NCBI GenBank assembly: GCA_025558075.1 | Contig: JAHLKF010000020.1 | Span: forward strand, 186,001-250,000 | DNA: 64,000 nucleotides | From: Gaertneriomyces semiglobifer | Taxonomy: Eukaryota; Chytridiomycota; Chytridiomycetes; Spizellomycetales; Spizellomycetaceae | Direction: 5' to 3' | Shown: positions 39,601 to 52,563 of the stretch, piece by piece | How positions within the stretch are numbered: position 1 is the first letter of the stretch | Layout: each line of letters begins with the position of its first letter | Notes under the pieces: model-generated | Database searches by the model: none | What the model was told of the DNA's origin: nothing | Seen by the model: the letters and a program-made list of their open reading frames with translations, nothing else | Made by a program: the position numbers and the translations under genes

Positions 39601-42600
39601 TCTGGACGGCGTATGGATCCAGTTGCCCAAAGAATTTATCACTTGGACCACCAACCTCCACCAACAACTGTGCCGGTGAGCTTCGTCTCCTCTCCGTAGC
39701 AACAACGTATTATTTTTAAAACAGCGGAAGAAGGGCACTATTGGACGTCTTTCTAGTTTAGGTGAAAATGAAAGTGAAACTGCCCAGCTGCAATTTCAAG
39801 TTACTACCTTTGAAGACCAGCAGGAGCTAATGAAGGACTGGTACCACAAGTTCAACAACTTTCAGGTGAACCATTCAGTACCAAATTGCAAACGGTAGTC
39901 TTTGAATTGACGATTGACATTGCAGATTGTGGACAGTGACTGCGAACCGGCAGAAGTAGGTGAGAGGATGTGTTCAGTCATTGAAGCAATATCCTTGGAT
40001 AAGCATCGTCGGATGAATGAGGGTTCTCAATCAGTGCAACCGAAAGGTGAGCTACTACGTGGCCCTCTTACAACTATTTTCTTTACCTCATGGTTACGTA
40101 AGTGGAAATGACTGCTCAAGAGGCAGATGTTCGACCTGGTGTGAATGAAGCTTCACGTTCCGAGCTTTCCAGCCCACCGACAGTGCTCGAATCTCGCCCG
40201 GTTTCTGTCAGAGCGAACGATGAAGACAAGAAACCAAAAACACCCTCGAGCACCCGAGGAGCAAGCAGCGGCCCGCGAAACCAGGATCGGTCTAAATCTC
40301 GAACTGCGAGCGCGAGCGTCCCGGGTGAGGTCCCTATATCGGGCGGTGTGAAGGGTCGAGGAGGATCAAGCACAAAGGATCGAGGATTGACAGGTAAACG
40401 TTGAAGTTCCCGCGCGCCTTGCATGGTAGCTAAACATATTTAGATGTAAAAGAAATGCGAAAAGAAAAGGGCTCAGCGGCCTCCGCTAGCGATCGACAGA
40501 TCAACAATGCAGACGTCGCTCTTAACAATGCGGCATTGGAGATTCTCTCAGAATTCACAGCACCACTTCTAATTCGCCCGCTCGCAAAGGATGGCCGCAA
40601 ACTGCCTGCGAAAAGTGTTGCTGACATTTTGGCAGATCGTGAGTATGCTCGATTGTTCCCAGCAAAAATGCAATTCTGATGAAGATACAAATAGAATGGG
40701 CGACAATCGAGATTTCGTATAAAGACTCATTGAAGTTTGGGTTTCGCTCTCTGCGCAGGGAGAAAGAGGTTGTTTTACGATACTTCCATGGCGTTAAATC
40801 AAATTTCCGGCGATTTCTGGAACGTCCCGACAACAAGCAGAAGCTGGTCGAGCTTTTCCAGGCAGAGTTCAACATGGTCGAGGATGACCTACGGTGGGTA
40901 CCGATGCTTCAGTGACTCCTTTTCATTGTCCTTATTTGCGGAGCACAGATCTGATCAAGATGCGAAAGCGGAGCTGCATCAGCGAGCAGAGGATCTTCGT
41001 GAGAGACTTTGGGAGCTATCTGATAAACGGAGAGACGAAGCGGAAGCAGAGAGATTATCAATAATTGAAGACAAATGGGTTGAAGACCACTTCGTCGCTA
41101 TATCAAATGTGTACATCATTATGCTGCAGGCAGAGGTGGATCGGTATGTTGGAACGAGGAGTGTTGTGCTGGATTTTTACCGAGATACGCATGGGCTGGT
41201 AAGAGTTATATCACCTGGTGACTCTATGCCAGCAATATTGAACTTTACCGTTAGGTAATGGAGGAGATCCCGCGAAGTGCGCCAAGGATTCCGCTCATAC
41301 CTGCTGCGGCACAGTCGAACATTGACATGTCCGTGTTAGCGTCGGTGCCGTCAGCGGATGCTCTACAAAAGCAGCAAAGAAGAGATATATTAAATAGTGC
41401 TGATCTTTTGAGAACTCCGAATCCACTTGGAAGCTCCAAAAATCGCGTTCCGGCCACTGGAGCACCTCCTGCGGCGGTTGGGACAGGGGCGAAAAAGATA
41501 TTAGCGGGCAGTGGAAAAGCAGGTTCAGTTTTGGAGATATCGAGGCATGGAGCTCTAGCACCTGACAAAGAGCAACTGCTCTTGGAGAACGAGAGCGTCG
41601 CCTTCACCGAGATTTCGGTTGCGACGGATGCTGCTTTGAGTATCATTCATCCGCACGAGGAATCGACCGCACCGGAGAAGGACAAGAAGGACAAGAAAAA
41701 GAATATTCCCTTGGAAACAACCGAGCAGAAAGGTTTGAGCATTGCCCCGTCATTTAATCATAACAACGCCTCTGATACGCCACTATCCTTCAGTCGAGGC
41801 AGAGGCGGAACTCCCAGTGGAGTTCCAACAAATTATGGACACGGAAGAGGCGCTCTTTCAACGCAAAATTGAACGAATCAAAGCGCACGCCATCAGCACT
41901 TTAAAAGTACGTTCCATATTTTTGACCTGTGCTGGTCGAGAGCTTTGACCCGTGAGACATCATTTGCAGGAGCTGCGCAACACAGCTATTACAGTTTATT
42001 CATTGTTAGATGAACTAATTTTGGGACGGTTCAATGCTGAAATGGATGCAATCCGTGAACTGAACACGCTGGTGAAGGAGGCTATAGAAACCGAGGCTAA
42101 GCTGCCGAATCTACTTCTTTTGACTGGAGAAAAACTGCGCGTTGATTTTGGTGGGCTCACGTACGTTCCAGAGCCCGAACCCCGACCACGAAGCCCTATT
42201 GAAAAGCAAGGTACGCGATGGTCATGGTCCCGTAGGGTGAAACTAACTAACGCAAAAAGGCAACAGCACCCGATCATTTTACCGTTACACAACTGCTTTA
42301 TGTCGCCCGCCAATTGCGATCAATAGCACCCAACGGCATAATATCTGCGAAGGCTTTCATTGAGTGCCTTCAAAGGATGGCGCAGAACTCATTCGGTGGA
42401 GAACCACTTCCTGAAATATACTTATCGGGGGAGCTCGCAATCGTCCCTCAGGTAAGCATCAAGTTATCAAGTAGTGCTGCCGCTCTGGTTAACGACGTAG
42501 CCAGATGTGTCTATCGTTGGACCCGTATGAAACGGGGTTTTTGGACTGGCGAAAGTTTGTAATGATTGCAGCACGCATTCTTCCGGTGCCAAGTATTGAC

Positions 42601-43539
42601 ACACTAGTGGAAATGAAGAAGCAATTGTGCAGTAATGGATGGGAGGCGAGTATTTGTGAGTGTGTTTTGAGCACTAAATAGGGCACTCTTACAAGCTGGT
42701 CGATATTTGCAGACCACCCCGGAAGTCTTTGGCAGAACAAAGCTTTGGTTCGAAGATGAGCTAGTGGATTCACCAGATAGCCGCCCATACAACAGGGGTG
42801 CGAAGCTTAAGGACTGTCTATTTAGTAAGGATCAATTCCGGGAATGTTATTCGCGTCACTCTCTTACTTGAGGACACAGGTGCTTTCAGGTGCAGCAATG
42901 AGGTCGTGGACGCACACCGAATGCCTGAAGACTCCTATTTCGTAGACACTGCTAGCACCGATGGGTTTGATGCCTACAGCTTCCTGCTCTGTTCATGCCT
43001 TGACACCGTACCCAAACTGGGGCTGCAGAAGGCGTTTACAGTGGCCTCAGATGACGCGACGGGGGAGTGTTCCATGGAACAAGTATATCAGGTATGCGCT
43101 GGTATCGTTTCTCAAAATGATGAAAGTGTACATTACTGATGTCAAATTTTTAGTTGTTGCATTTTGGTTTGGAGGTTGTCGACGAGACGCACCGATTGTC
43201 GCAGGCTGACATCAATGATCCAATGCCAATGGTACGGCCTACGCGCGGCTGGACTTTCAACGTCGCTTTGCTGAGCTGTAAATATAGGAACTGCTGGCCA
43301 GAATCTTTGAGCAAGCTGGTGTTGGGCCAGATCAGCGAATATCTTTTGAGGATTTTGTGAAGGCTTCGGAGAACCAGCTGCTGATACAATCATGCCCGGT
43401 GTACATCTTAGAAGTAAGCCCACACGCATTATCGGTAAAAAGCGCTTGCCCTCATTGCGATTTCTTACAGGACTTGAGCTTATTTTCGCGAAGTAGACCC
43501 TCATCAGCGTTGGACGGAAAGGGAGCGCTGTACAGCTAG
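36685..43539 (+). CDS. SPEF2: SPEF2/CPC1-like central-pair protein of the flagellum
   Basis: Component of the central-pair apparatus of motile cilia (CPC1 in Chlamydomonas, sperm flagellar protein 2 in animals). Start MSQILTRWLNEEVHLSCQNV at 36685 is the CH-like N-terminal domain (SGYYIGELLDHFKLVDGFAD, CAPKLLYQIKSAITRR). Long charged coiled coil follows (about 37920-38450: RLMQIRHEREVIRQNRLLRE-like). An adenylate-kinase-like P-loop domain begins near 38920 (LALVGKPFAGKRTLANQLAE). The rest has low-complexity linkers (SRSRTASA-like near 40280) and helical segments to the stop at 43539. At least 18 exons, individual borders only partly fixed. Walker A lacks the usual S/T after GK (GKR), so nucleotide binding is uncertain. 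Confidence 0.87.
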
Positions 43540-43960
43540 ATCCATACTAGTAGATACTCATTCATTATAAAGAGTTGTCATATCCCAAAGCACTTTTACG
43601 CGTTGCTCCGACGTTGCCCCTAGCGCGTGTCAACCCTGGCGGCGCAGCCATGTGAAGGAAAGAAGGCCTCCATAACAGTTTTAACGGCGGGGAGTGCCAG
43701 CTTCAAGATCCTCCTTCGTCCATCACACGGGAAACTCTACCGTCACAGCGTTGCTCACGGCTCACCGTGAAAAACTTGCTTCTTTCCGCTCACTGAGATT
43801 TGTGGTTGCTTCTCTGGTCTGCCGTATGGTGTAGCTCTCACATACCGTCAAATCACGCACTCACATTTAGTAGGTAAGTGGATAGGACTCACATACCATT
43901 TCCCAGCACAACCCAGTCAGTACTGATTCAAGGCTTGGCTTTGATTGCTTCAGACAGAGA
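43540..43960. other. intergenic region, no supported gene
   Basis: About 420 bp between SPEF2 and transportin. No gene or repeat seen; presumably the SPEF2 3' end and the transportin promoter. Confidence 0.4.
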
Positions 43961-46900
43961 ATGGCTTGGCAGCCATCGGCAGAGAATTTGCAAAACCTGA
44001 TCGCGTTGTTGAAGAACTCGACCAGTAGCGATAATGTTGTCCAGACCAATGTCCGACAGCAGCTAGAATCCTTCAACGGGGTGCCAGAGTACTCCAACTA
44101 CCTTGCCTGCATTCTCGTGGCTACCGATCAGGAACCGTCGACAAGGGCAATAGCTGGCCTTACGCTGAAAAACCAAATCCGGATCCATGTTGCCAATCTG
44201 CGACCGGAAAACATCGAACACATTAAGCATTGCATTATTCAAGGCATAACAGATCCGCAACCAGCAGTGCGTGCTGCTGCGGGGTCTGTTGTTACAACAA
44301 TTGTGTCACATGATTTGAGCAAGTGGCCGGAAGCATTGGAAGTATTGATGCGGTTGATTGATAGCGCAGAGTCTCATGTTGTTGAGGGAGCATTTGGAGC
44401 ACTTCAAAAAATTTGCGAGGACTCGGCGCGTCAATTGGAGGATCAGCAGGCCCAGATGCTGAGCTTTATGATCCAAAAGTTCATTCAGCACTTTGAGAAC
44501 CCAAATTTCAAAGTCCGCGCCGCAGCCATTCAATGCGTGAACCAGTTCATTTTAATGCATGCGCAGGGATTGATGGTTAATATGGAGGCCTTTGTTCAGG
44601 GTCTTTATAAGAGAGCTAATGACGAGGAACCCGATGTTCGCAAGAACGTTTGTCAGGCGATGGTTATGTTGTTGGAGGCCTATCCGGAAGCGTTGATACC
44701 CCAGTTGGACAATGTTGTCAACTTCATGCTCTTTTGCACCGACAGCAATGACGAAAATGTCGCTTTAGAAGCATGCGAATTCTGGCTCTCTTTTGCTGAA
44801 CAAGATAGCCTGCGGGATCACTTGGAGCCATACTTACCAAGGTTCGTACTTCTCATTGTCCCATGGGATGTAAATTGGTAGTAACATTTTGCTGCTGTGT
44901 AGAATCGTACCGGTCTTATTGAAAGGGATGGTTTATTCGGAGGAGGATATCATTATTCTGGGTGCGGAGGCGGAAGATGCCCATATAGCCGACCAGGACC
45001 AGGACATCAAACCGCGTCATCACAAAGCAAAGACGCATGCGCTTGACCATGAAGAGAGCGCTGCATCAGCTACTCGCCCGTCAGGGGACGATGATGAGGA
45101 TGAAGAAGATGACATGGAGGATGACGAAGATGAGGATGATGTGTATACCGAATGGAACCTGCGCAAATGTTCGGCGGCGGCGTTGGATGTTTTGGCCACT
45201 GTATTTGAGAATGACCTGCTCTCCCATCTGCTGCCCTACCTGCAGCAAGAACTATACCACAAGGATTGGGAACATCGAGAATGTGGAATTTTGGCCTTGG
45301 GCGCTGTCGCTGATGGTTGTCTACCGGGGATGATGCAACACTTAAATACGTTGATTCCATATCTGATCCACTGCTTCCAGGATCCACAACCCCTTGTTCG
45401 GTCGATCACTTGTTGGACTTTGGGACGGTACGCCCGTTGGACACTTGGATTTCCCGCCTGGTGGCAACGTGAGAACCTGCCAACGGAGGAACACGTTCGT
45501 CATCATCGTGAAACCTACTTTAGACCATTGATCCTTGGCCTTTGTAACGCTGTCCTGGATAATAACAAGCGTGTGCAGGAAGCTGCTTGTAGCGCGCTAG
45601 CTACGGTTGAAGAAGACGCCAGCAGCGAGCTATTACCGTACTTGGATGCTATCCTCAATGCACTCGCGTCGGCCTTCCGCAAATACCAACACAAAAACCT
45701 ATTGATCCTTTATGACGCGGTGGGGACGCTTGCGGACGCGGTAGGATCCGCTCTGGCGCAACCCATGTACGCCAACGCGATCATGACGCCTTTGTTGGAG
45801 AAGTGGGGCAACATCGGTGATGATGACCGCGCAATTTTTCCTCTTTTTGAATGCATGTCATCGGTAGCCACCGCGTTAGGACCTGCGTTCTCTCCGATGG
45901 CTGGAGAGGTGTGGGCGCGATGTCTCAAGATAATTTCTAACACCTACAATGCACTTCAAGTGGTGGCACAACATCAACCGGATCTGGAAGCTCCAGATAA
46001 GGACTTCATTGTGGTATCTTTGGATTTGTTGAGTGGAGTGGCACAGGGAATGGGCCCCAGTATTGAGCCTGTTATCCTCGGGGTGCAGCCATCGGCCATG
46101 ATGATTCTGCCCCATTGTATGAAGGTGAGTGCGTAAATGCAACGTTTTGCAAGTCTGTAGAAGAGCCAACAATGCCCGCGGCAGGATGCAAGTCACGAAG
46201 TTCGTCAAAGCGCATACGCCCTACTCGGTGACCTGGCGATATCAGCATTTCCTACCTTAAAACCTCAACTTGCCCACATACTGCCCGATCTCATATCCCA
46301 GATCGATACAGTTATTGACAGCTTGAGAGTGTCTGTCATCAACAATGCTGTTTGGGCAGCTGGAGAAATTGCGCTGAAAATGGACTCTGAAATGGAACGT
46401 TGGGTATCCCCAATACTGGAGCGTCTCATCACTTTACTAGTAAACCCGCAAACGCCCAAACCGATCACCGAGAATGCCGCAATCACCATCGGCCGCCTTG
46501 GTTATGTGTGTCCTCACACTGTTTCACCACACCTTGACAAGTTCATGTACGCTTGGTAGGTCATCATGATATCTGCATTTCGTGGACATCCGGAAGCATT
46601 GACCCGCTCTTAGGTGTGAGAGTTTGCGGGGGGTGAAAGACAACCTGGAAAAGGAGAGCGCTTTCAAAGGATTGTGCCGAATGATAGAGGTGAATCCAAA
46701 TGGCGCCATGAACAATTTCGTCTACTTCTGTATGCAACGGTCATTTCGTTTTTCCATTTTGGTGGGGCACTCAATGATACTTGCACAGGTGACGCAGTTA
46801 CCAAGTGGCAACGTACATCACCAGAGCTCGCACAGGAATTCAACAAGGTTTGTAGCAGCATCAGATGCTATGCATTAGTACAATCGTTGTTGACCAAGAG

Positions 46901-47022
46901 TATTTATCATGCAGATTCTTCGTTTGTTCAAAACCGGTTGGGGGCCGGAACGATGGGCCCAAGTGCTTGCAAGCTATCCCGGGGACGTGCAGACCTGTCT
47001 GCGGGAGCGTTATGGACTGTGA
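43961..47022 (+). CDS. transportin (karyopherin beta-2, Kap104)
   Basis: Nuclear import receptor for PY-NLS cargoes such as hnRNPs. HEAT repeats run through the whole protein. The start MAWQPSAENLQNLIALLKNS and TRAIAGLTLKNQIRIHVANL are the Ran-binding N-terminal repeats. The acidic H8 loop (a run of D/E near 45085-45145) is followed by TEWNLRKCSAAALDVLATVF, a transportin signature. Later SITCWTLGRYARW, VINNAVWAAGEIALKMDSEM and the C-terminal GWGPERWAQVLASYPGDVQT. Six or seven exons; donors include gttcgt near 44842 and gtgagt near 46124. Stop TGA at 47020-47022. Length about 890-900 residues fits. Confidence 0.94.
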
Positions 47023-47230
47023 AAAGTTAGATGTGTAACATATTTTCCCAAGCATGTATTACTCCAGTCAACGCGTTGTGGACCGCGCGTTACCTACCTG
47101 CCCTGCAAACACATATACGAGGCCACCCCTAATCTTCCCTAATTGAATAGTAACAATCTGTACGTGTGCCGTACTGCGAGCTGGGACGGTTTGAGCACAG
47201 AGGGTGGTACTGGTAAGTATAAGATCAGAG

Positions 47231-50200
47231 ATGGACTCTTCTAAGAACGACTTGGCAACATTGACTGCTGTGGAGCGCGAGAAGCTGCTTGCAGAAAAGC
47301 CTTTGATGGTGGGTTCTATCAGAACATGTATTATTACCGTAGCGCCCATCCTCCATTGTACTGGACGCTGTAATTTTCATTGTCAGTTGGTCAAGCTTCA
47401 AGAACAGTTGAACATTGAGCTGAAGGTCCAAGCTGGTATGTCCCGTCCAAAAGGCTCGCCTCTCAAGCAGTTATCAGATAACAGGATAAATGTAGGGGCG
47501 GAAACCATGTTGCAGGTTTCTGAAACTGGACAAAAGGGCGGGACCATCAGCAGAGAGCAAGTAGAGGAGCAGCTGACTGCCACACGGCGGAAGATTGCCT
47601 CTCTGCAAAAGCAGATCGACATGTACCGGAACCTCCCAGACGAAACTGGTACCGCATGCCACTTACTAGAGTGCCGAGACCTGTTTTGAATCTCACCTTC
47701 GATTTCAGGTACGAGTAGTCAGCGCTCTGGACCACGTCCAGATGAAGGGGATACATTTCTGCGCCAACGTCGGAGCACCATGAGTCTCGGCGGACGACGC
47801 CAGGCTAGGACCGCTAGTGGCCAGATGTATGATATTACCGGTTCGGATATCTGTGCGATGCGAGGTAACGAAAGTAGTCTGCCCGCTTGTGATAATGGAC
47901 CGCTGATGAGGAGCGCAGGCCTCGACACGCAAACGCTGAATGAATATCTAAATCATATCGAGGACGCGAAAGTGGAAGTCCCATTGAAACTTGAAGCAAT
48001 GAGCAGCTTGTTACGCTTGATCAAAGATGCTGATGAAGCCGGCCTAACCACGCATGCCGCAGCCATTACGTCGAGGTACGTACCTGATGCTTTGTCGCAT
48101 GCAGACGGATATTAAGAAATGTATAATCAGCCTGCGGTTTTGTCTGACCGATTCGTCTAAGGATCTGCGAGCCTGTACATACCGTGTTCTGCGTCATCTT
48201 GCCATTTCCAGCGCCATCATGCGTGTTTATCTCGAGCTTAATGTGGACGTCTTCATTATGAGGTTTGGACCTGTAATTACTGGGTCTTTTATTGCGGAGA
48301 TTCTCACCCTCGCAATAGATCATTAGCCCGTGACCAGCGCTATGACGCGGAAAGGGAGCAAGCTTTAAAGCTGGTGCGAGCATTTCTTGACGTAAGAGAA
48401 GGCGCCCTTCTTCTTCCCCAAAATCTTGTCCGGATGCTTGTTGCAATAGCCGAACAGCCTGATGACAAATTTCGAAATGTATGCCTCGAAACCTTATGCG
48501 AACTTGGTGGGTCGCCTGTCGGTCCTAGTCAGGATGGTGCAGATTAACAATTTCAATCAAGCTGTCAGAAATATGCCGATACTCGCTCTTTGCGGAGGGA
48601 CTAAAGTCCTGTTTAACGCGCTTTTGGATGGCCCACGGGATTTGACATGTCTGCTTGTGAAAACAATCCTGTATATCTTGGACTCGGATGCAACCAGATG
48701 CTACATGCGACCGTCGGTAGAGCTTGAGGTATTCAGCGATGTACGTCCTTCTTCTGCCGAAGCAGTGATTAAAGTCGAGTCTTGGTCGTAGATGATCATT
48801 TCACAGTTTACTGACGCCTATAGCCGCGGACCTGCGAATGAGGATCGTCTTACAACATGCGCTAAAGCAGTGACTCTGCTGTTTAAGTCTTGGACCGGTG
48901 AGTGGGCTTATGACGCTTGCATTTGTGGTTGCAGAGAGTAACTCTCGTAGTTCAGGTATCATTTATTTATGCCTTGATAACAAGCGAGCAATCAGATCGA
49001 TTGTAGAGTCTTTGAGGTTGCCATATGAGGAAAACAGGGTTTGTTGACGGTATAGGGGACTCGTGAAGTAGCGCGAACGCTGAATTCTGCTCGCAGAAAA
49101 TTCTTCTGGAGATGTTCTTTGAAGTTTTTCAGATCGATGTCCCCAAATGGTATCCTGACTTTGTCTCTGCAAGAAGTCGCTTTGGTAAACGGCCATTTGC
49201 TTGGGTCCATGTCGAACGTTCAACTTACTGGTCCATAGCGAACTATTATCCGATGCATGAAGATCTGTTACGAGAAAAGACAAATCACATACCGCTCTAT
49301 TTCGAACGCCCTAACCTAGTCGACCACTATTTGAGCGTTGTCCTACTCGTTTTCATAGAAGTTGGCTTGATTGAGGTGAGCCATTTACATTTATCATAAA
49401 TGCCGACTGTACTAACTTTTTGCCAGGCGTTGGTCGAATTGCTCCAACATGATAACAAGTACATCACCACGAGAGTCACCATCCTGGTTGGAGAGATTCT
49501 CGAGTTATGCAACAGGTTGCTACCGACGTCATATGGCACCAAGGTTCAGGTAGGGTCTGAATTGATGCATCTGTCAGCAGCCTCAGCTTAAGACTAGTCC
49601 GCAGTCACTGCCAGCCTTGTTTCGAATTGCAGCGGATTTTGCAGATGAACCTCGGCGACATCAAGGTACTTTAGCTCTCTCCTACATAGATCGATTGCAT
49701 AAAAGCAAGGATAGGCTCCTACCACACGACCCTATGAACACGTCAGTCCGACAATTGATACGCGCTCGTTTGCTCATCACTTACTAACATACTTACATCC
49801 GCAGTCGTCGTTTGTTGGCGCGGCGGTTTGAGAATAATCGGCGTGCCGAAAAATCACGTCAAGTCGAAAGTGTTAAAATTAAGATGGGTATTCAAATTGA
49901 CGATGTGCATTTCCGTACAATTCTTGGGGACCTTGAGGTTTGCATACACTGAGCGTTACATTTTATGATGTTAGCTTATCGATGAATGATCCATTCGAAG
50001 AAAGTGCTTGGATCAAGAGAGTATACGAAATGGAATTGGGACAGCATTATGGAGCTCATACAAGGCCCTCTTTTGAACCCGAAGCGCCTTGAGGAAACCG
50101 TCAAGAATAGCAGAGTTTTGAAGCGGATTATGTCATTCTACCGGCCGCTCAACAATCAATTTTCGGCTATTAAACGAAGCAAAGTATGTCCGCTTACACT

Positions 50201-52536
50201 AGTTTTGGCTCGACTCCGGTCGTGCTCAACAACTCATTCATACCTAGGGGACAGCTAAGTATATCCGTATAGGTTGCGAGCTGATGAAGACGTTGCTCTC
50301 TACACCTGATGGCATACGGTACCTATCCGAGAATAAGCTGCTACCCGAAATTGCGGAATGCCTAGGACACTTGGACCCTGTATGTTGTAGCATTTGATGT
50401 TTGGGGTGCTTGGAGATCTTAACTTTCTTCTCTTTTAATTCAGATGCATCCCACGTCACAAACCGAACCGCTATTTTCGAGGGACCGCATGGAGAAGACG
50501 TTGACAGGAGATTATTTCACACTTCTGGGCATCTTCACTCAGTCATCGGAAGGCATACGGTTAGCTCATGTAAGCGGATTGTCCTTTGAGATGAAAACTT
50601 ACTAAAACGTGATTCAGTTTGCTGGAAAAATTTCGAATTTTCAGCTTGTTATATCGCCTCACAGAACTTCGAAGTCGAGATGACCTGGTCAAAGCTATTA
50701 TAACTAGCTTAGATTACAATAGGTGACATGCATGGACGATCACCCTGTCTGAATTACGGATATTGATGCTTGTTTATTCAGAGATACGCACGCTAGAGTA
50801 CTGCTTTCCAAAGTGATGACGTCTGGGTACAAGGTGTGTACCTCTGTCGCGATTGGGTCCTCGAAGCTGGTATTCTCAGACGTTACTCCTTTAAGCCTGT
50901 GCGGCTGGCGTCCACGAATCATCTGAGGCACGTCCTGCAGACAGGCGTTGCGGATTTCTGGGATTGGGGCATTCAATTGTTGGTGACACAGGTAAATCTG
51001 TTCACGGAACCTTATGGAACACATTCAGTAACCATTTCCCCGCAGTTGTATGATCCCTCAATAGAAGTGTGCGAAAAGGCAGTGGCGGTTTTGGATCTTG
51101 CTTGTAATGACCGCCGAAATCTTGAATCAGTAGTCAACATGCGACCTAGTCTCGACCACCTCGGAGATGCCGGAAATCCGCTCTTGCTCCGTTTTCTGGC
51201 AACTTCTGTGGGTTTTGACTACCTGCAACAACTCGACTATATCGAACCAGAAATGGACTATTGGTTTCAGTATGGAAATAAGCAGTACGCTGTTCGTTTA
51301 GAATTGTCGCTTGCTCGGGCATTGTCGTCGAAGCCTGGTAAGCCAGCAGCGGAAATTCCTTCCGACGTTTCACGCTCAGCGGATGAGCTTGGTAATCAGG
51401 ACAAACAGTAAGTAGTGTGGTTGATAAATGCGAGATATCCTTTTTAGAACCTTTCCAGGGATGCCGACGGCTCAGTTCCACCTCATTTTTACGGAGAACT
51501 TACGAGGACACATGAAGGCTGTGAGCTACTGCGCCAGAAGGGCCATTTTTCAGTATTCACGGAACTGATTCGGAAGAAGTCGAACGGCGTCGTTGGTGAC
51601 AGCGAGGTGCTGCAGTTGAAGAGCGTGTTATGGGCCGTAGTGAGTACTATGGTTGGTTGAAGATGCCAAGCTCACCTTTTAATAGCCCTGTCGATAGGGA
51701 AATATTGGATCTACTGCATCTGGACTACCGTTTCTGCTTGGGGAAGATATTATCAAGCATATTGTAGCGATTGCGTATGACTCGCCCATAATAACGCTGA
51801 AAGGGTACGAAACGAGAGTACACTCCACCTTGCTGATGGGGACTGACACTGCTTTGCTTCAGAACATGTTATTATGTGTTGGGTTTGATATCCAGGACTC
51901 CCCAGGGTATGGAGCTCCTGGACGACCTTGGCTGGGACACCGTTACATCGTCGCCAGGTGAACTTGGGGGGTTGTGCCTACCCAAAGATCCCGCTAGATT
52001 TCTTACGGTTCGTAGTGCAACAGTGGTAAAGCTTTCGCCGACATGATTTACAGTGCCTTACCTCTCAGATGCCCAAGTGGAGTTTCAAAGGATCTTGGCC
52101 AGAGTACACGGTGCAGCCACCTATTCCCCCCGAAAGTTTTGATGCAACTGCCCTGGAGATACTTAAGTCTGTGGGTAACATGAGTAATCATATTTTGGCC
52201 AATGCGGCTTCAAAAGCATTATCAAGGTAGGAGGGTTATCCGCCGATTGCTGCTTTCAAACCATGACATAACCATGTTGTCAGGATGCGCCATGAGTGCC
52301 CAAAGTACTTCAGTAGTGTGGATCTATACATTGAAGTCTTCGCCATGCTGAGTGTCTATCATTTCCGCCTGTCGGCGCGTAGGTTCATACACGAACTCTT
52401 CGAGCGGGTGTCTTTCGCCGATGACAGGTTTGAATGTTTGAAAAGATTAGAACAGATGAAGATTGAGGGACCAGATCCATTTGTTGCTGATTTGGCAACA
52501 GACCGAAAGTTATCGCATGATGATTTATATTTATAA
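47231..52536 (+). CDS. Rictor / Ste20 / Avo3-type TORC2 subunit
   Basis: Large scaffold subunit of TOR complex 2, which controls AGC kinases, actin and membrane growth. An N-terminal helical region (EEQLTATRRKIASLQKQIDM, near 47570) resembles an HR1-type coiled coil. The RICTOR N-terminal repeat domain follows: DLRACTYRVLRHLAISSAIM, QALKLVRAFLDVREGALLLP, FRNVCLETLCEL, TRVTILVGEILELCNRLLP-like. Middle domain LRLEADEDVALYTPDGIRYL-like segments near 50290, then FWDWGIQLLVTQ and EVCEKAVAVLDLACNDRRNL (near 51070), and C-terminal SVYHFRLSARRFIHELFERV (52350-52410). More than 20 short exons. Identification rests on the N-terminal and C-terminal blocks; start could be 47204 or 47231. Confidence 0.85.
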
Positions 52537-52563
52537 CAAACGACAGGCGGTGTACAGACTAGC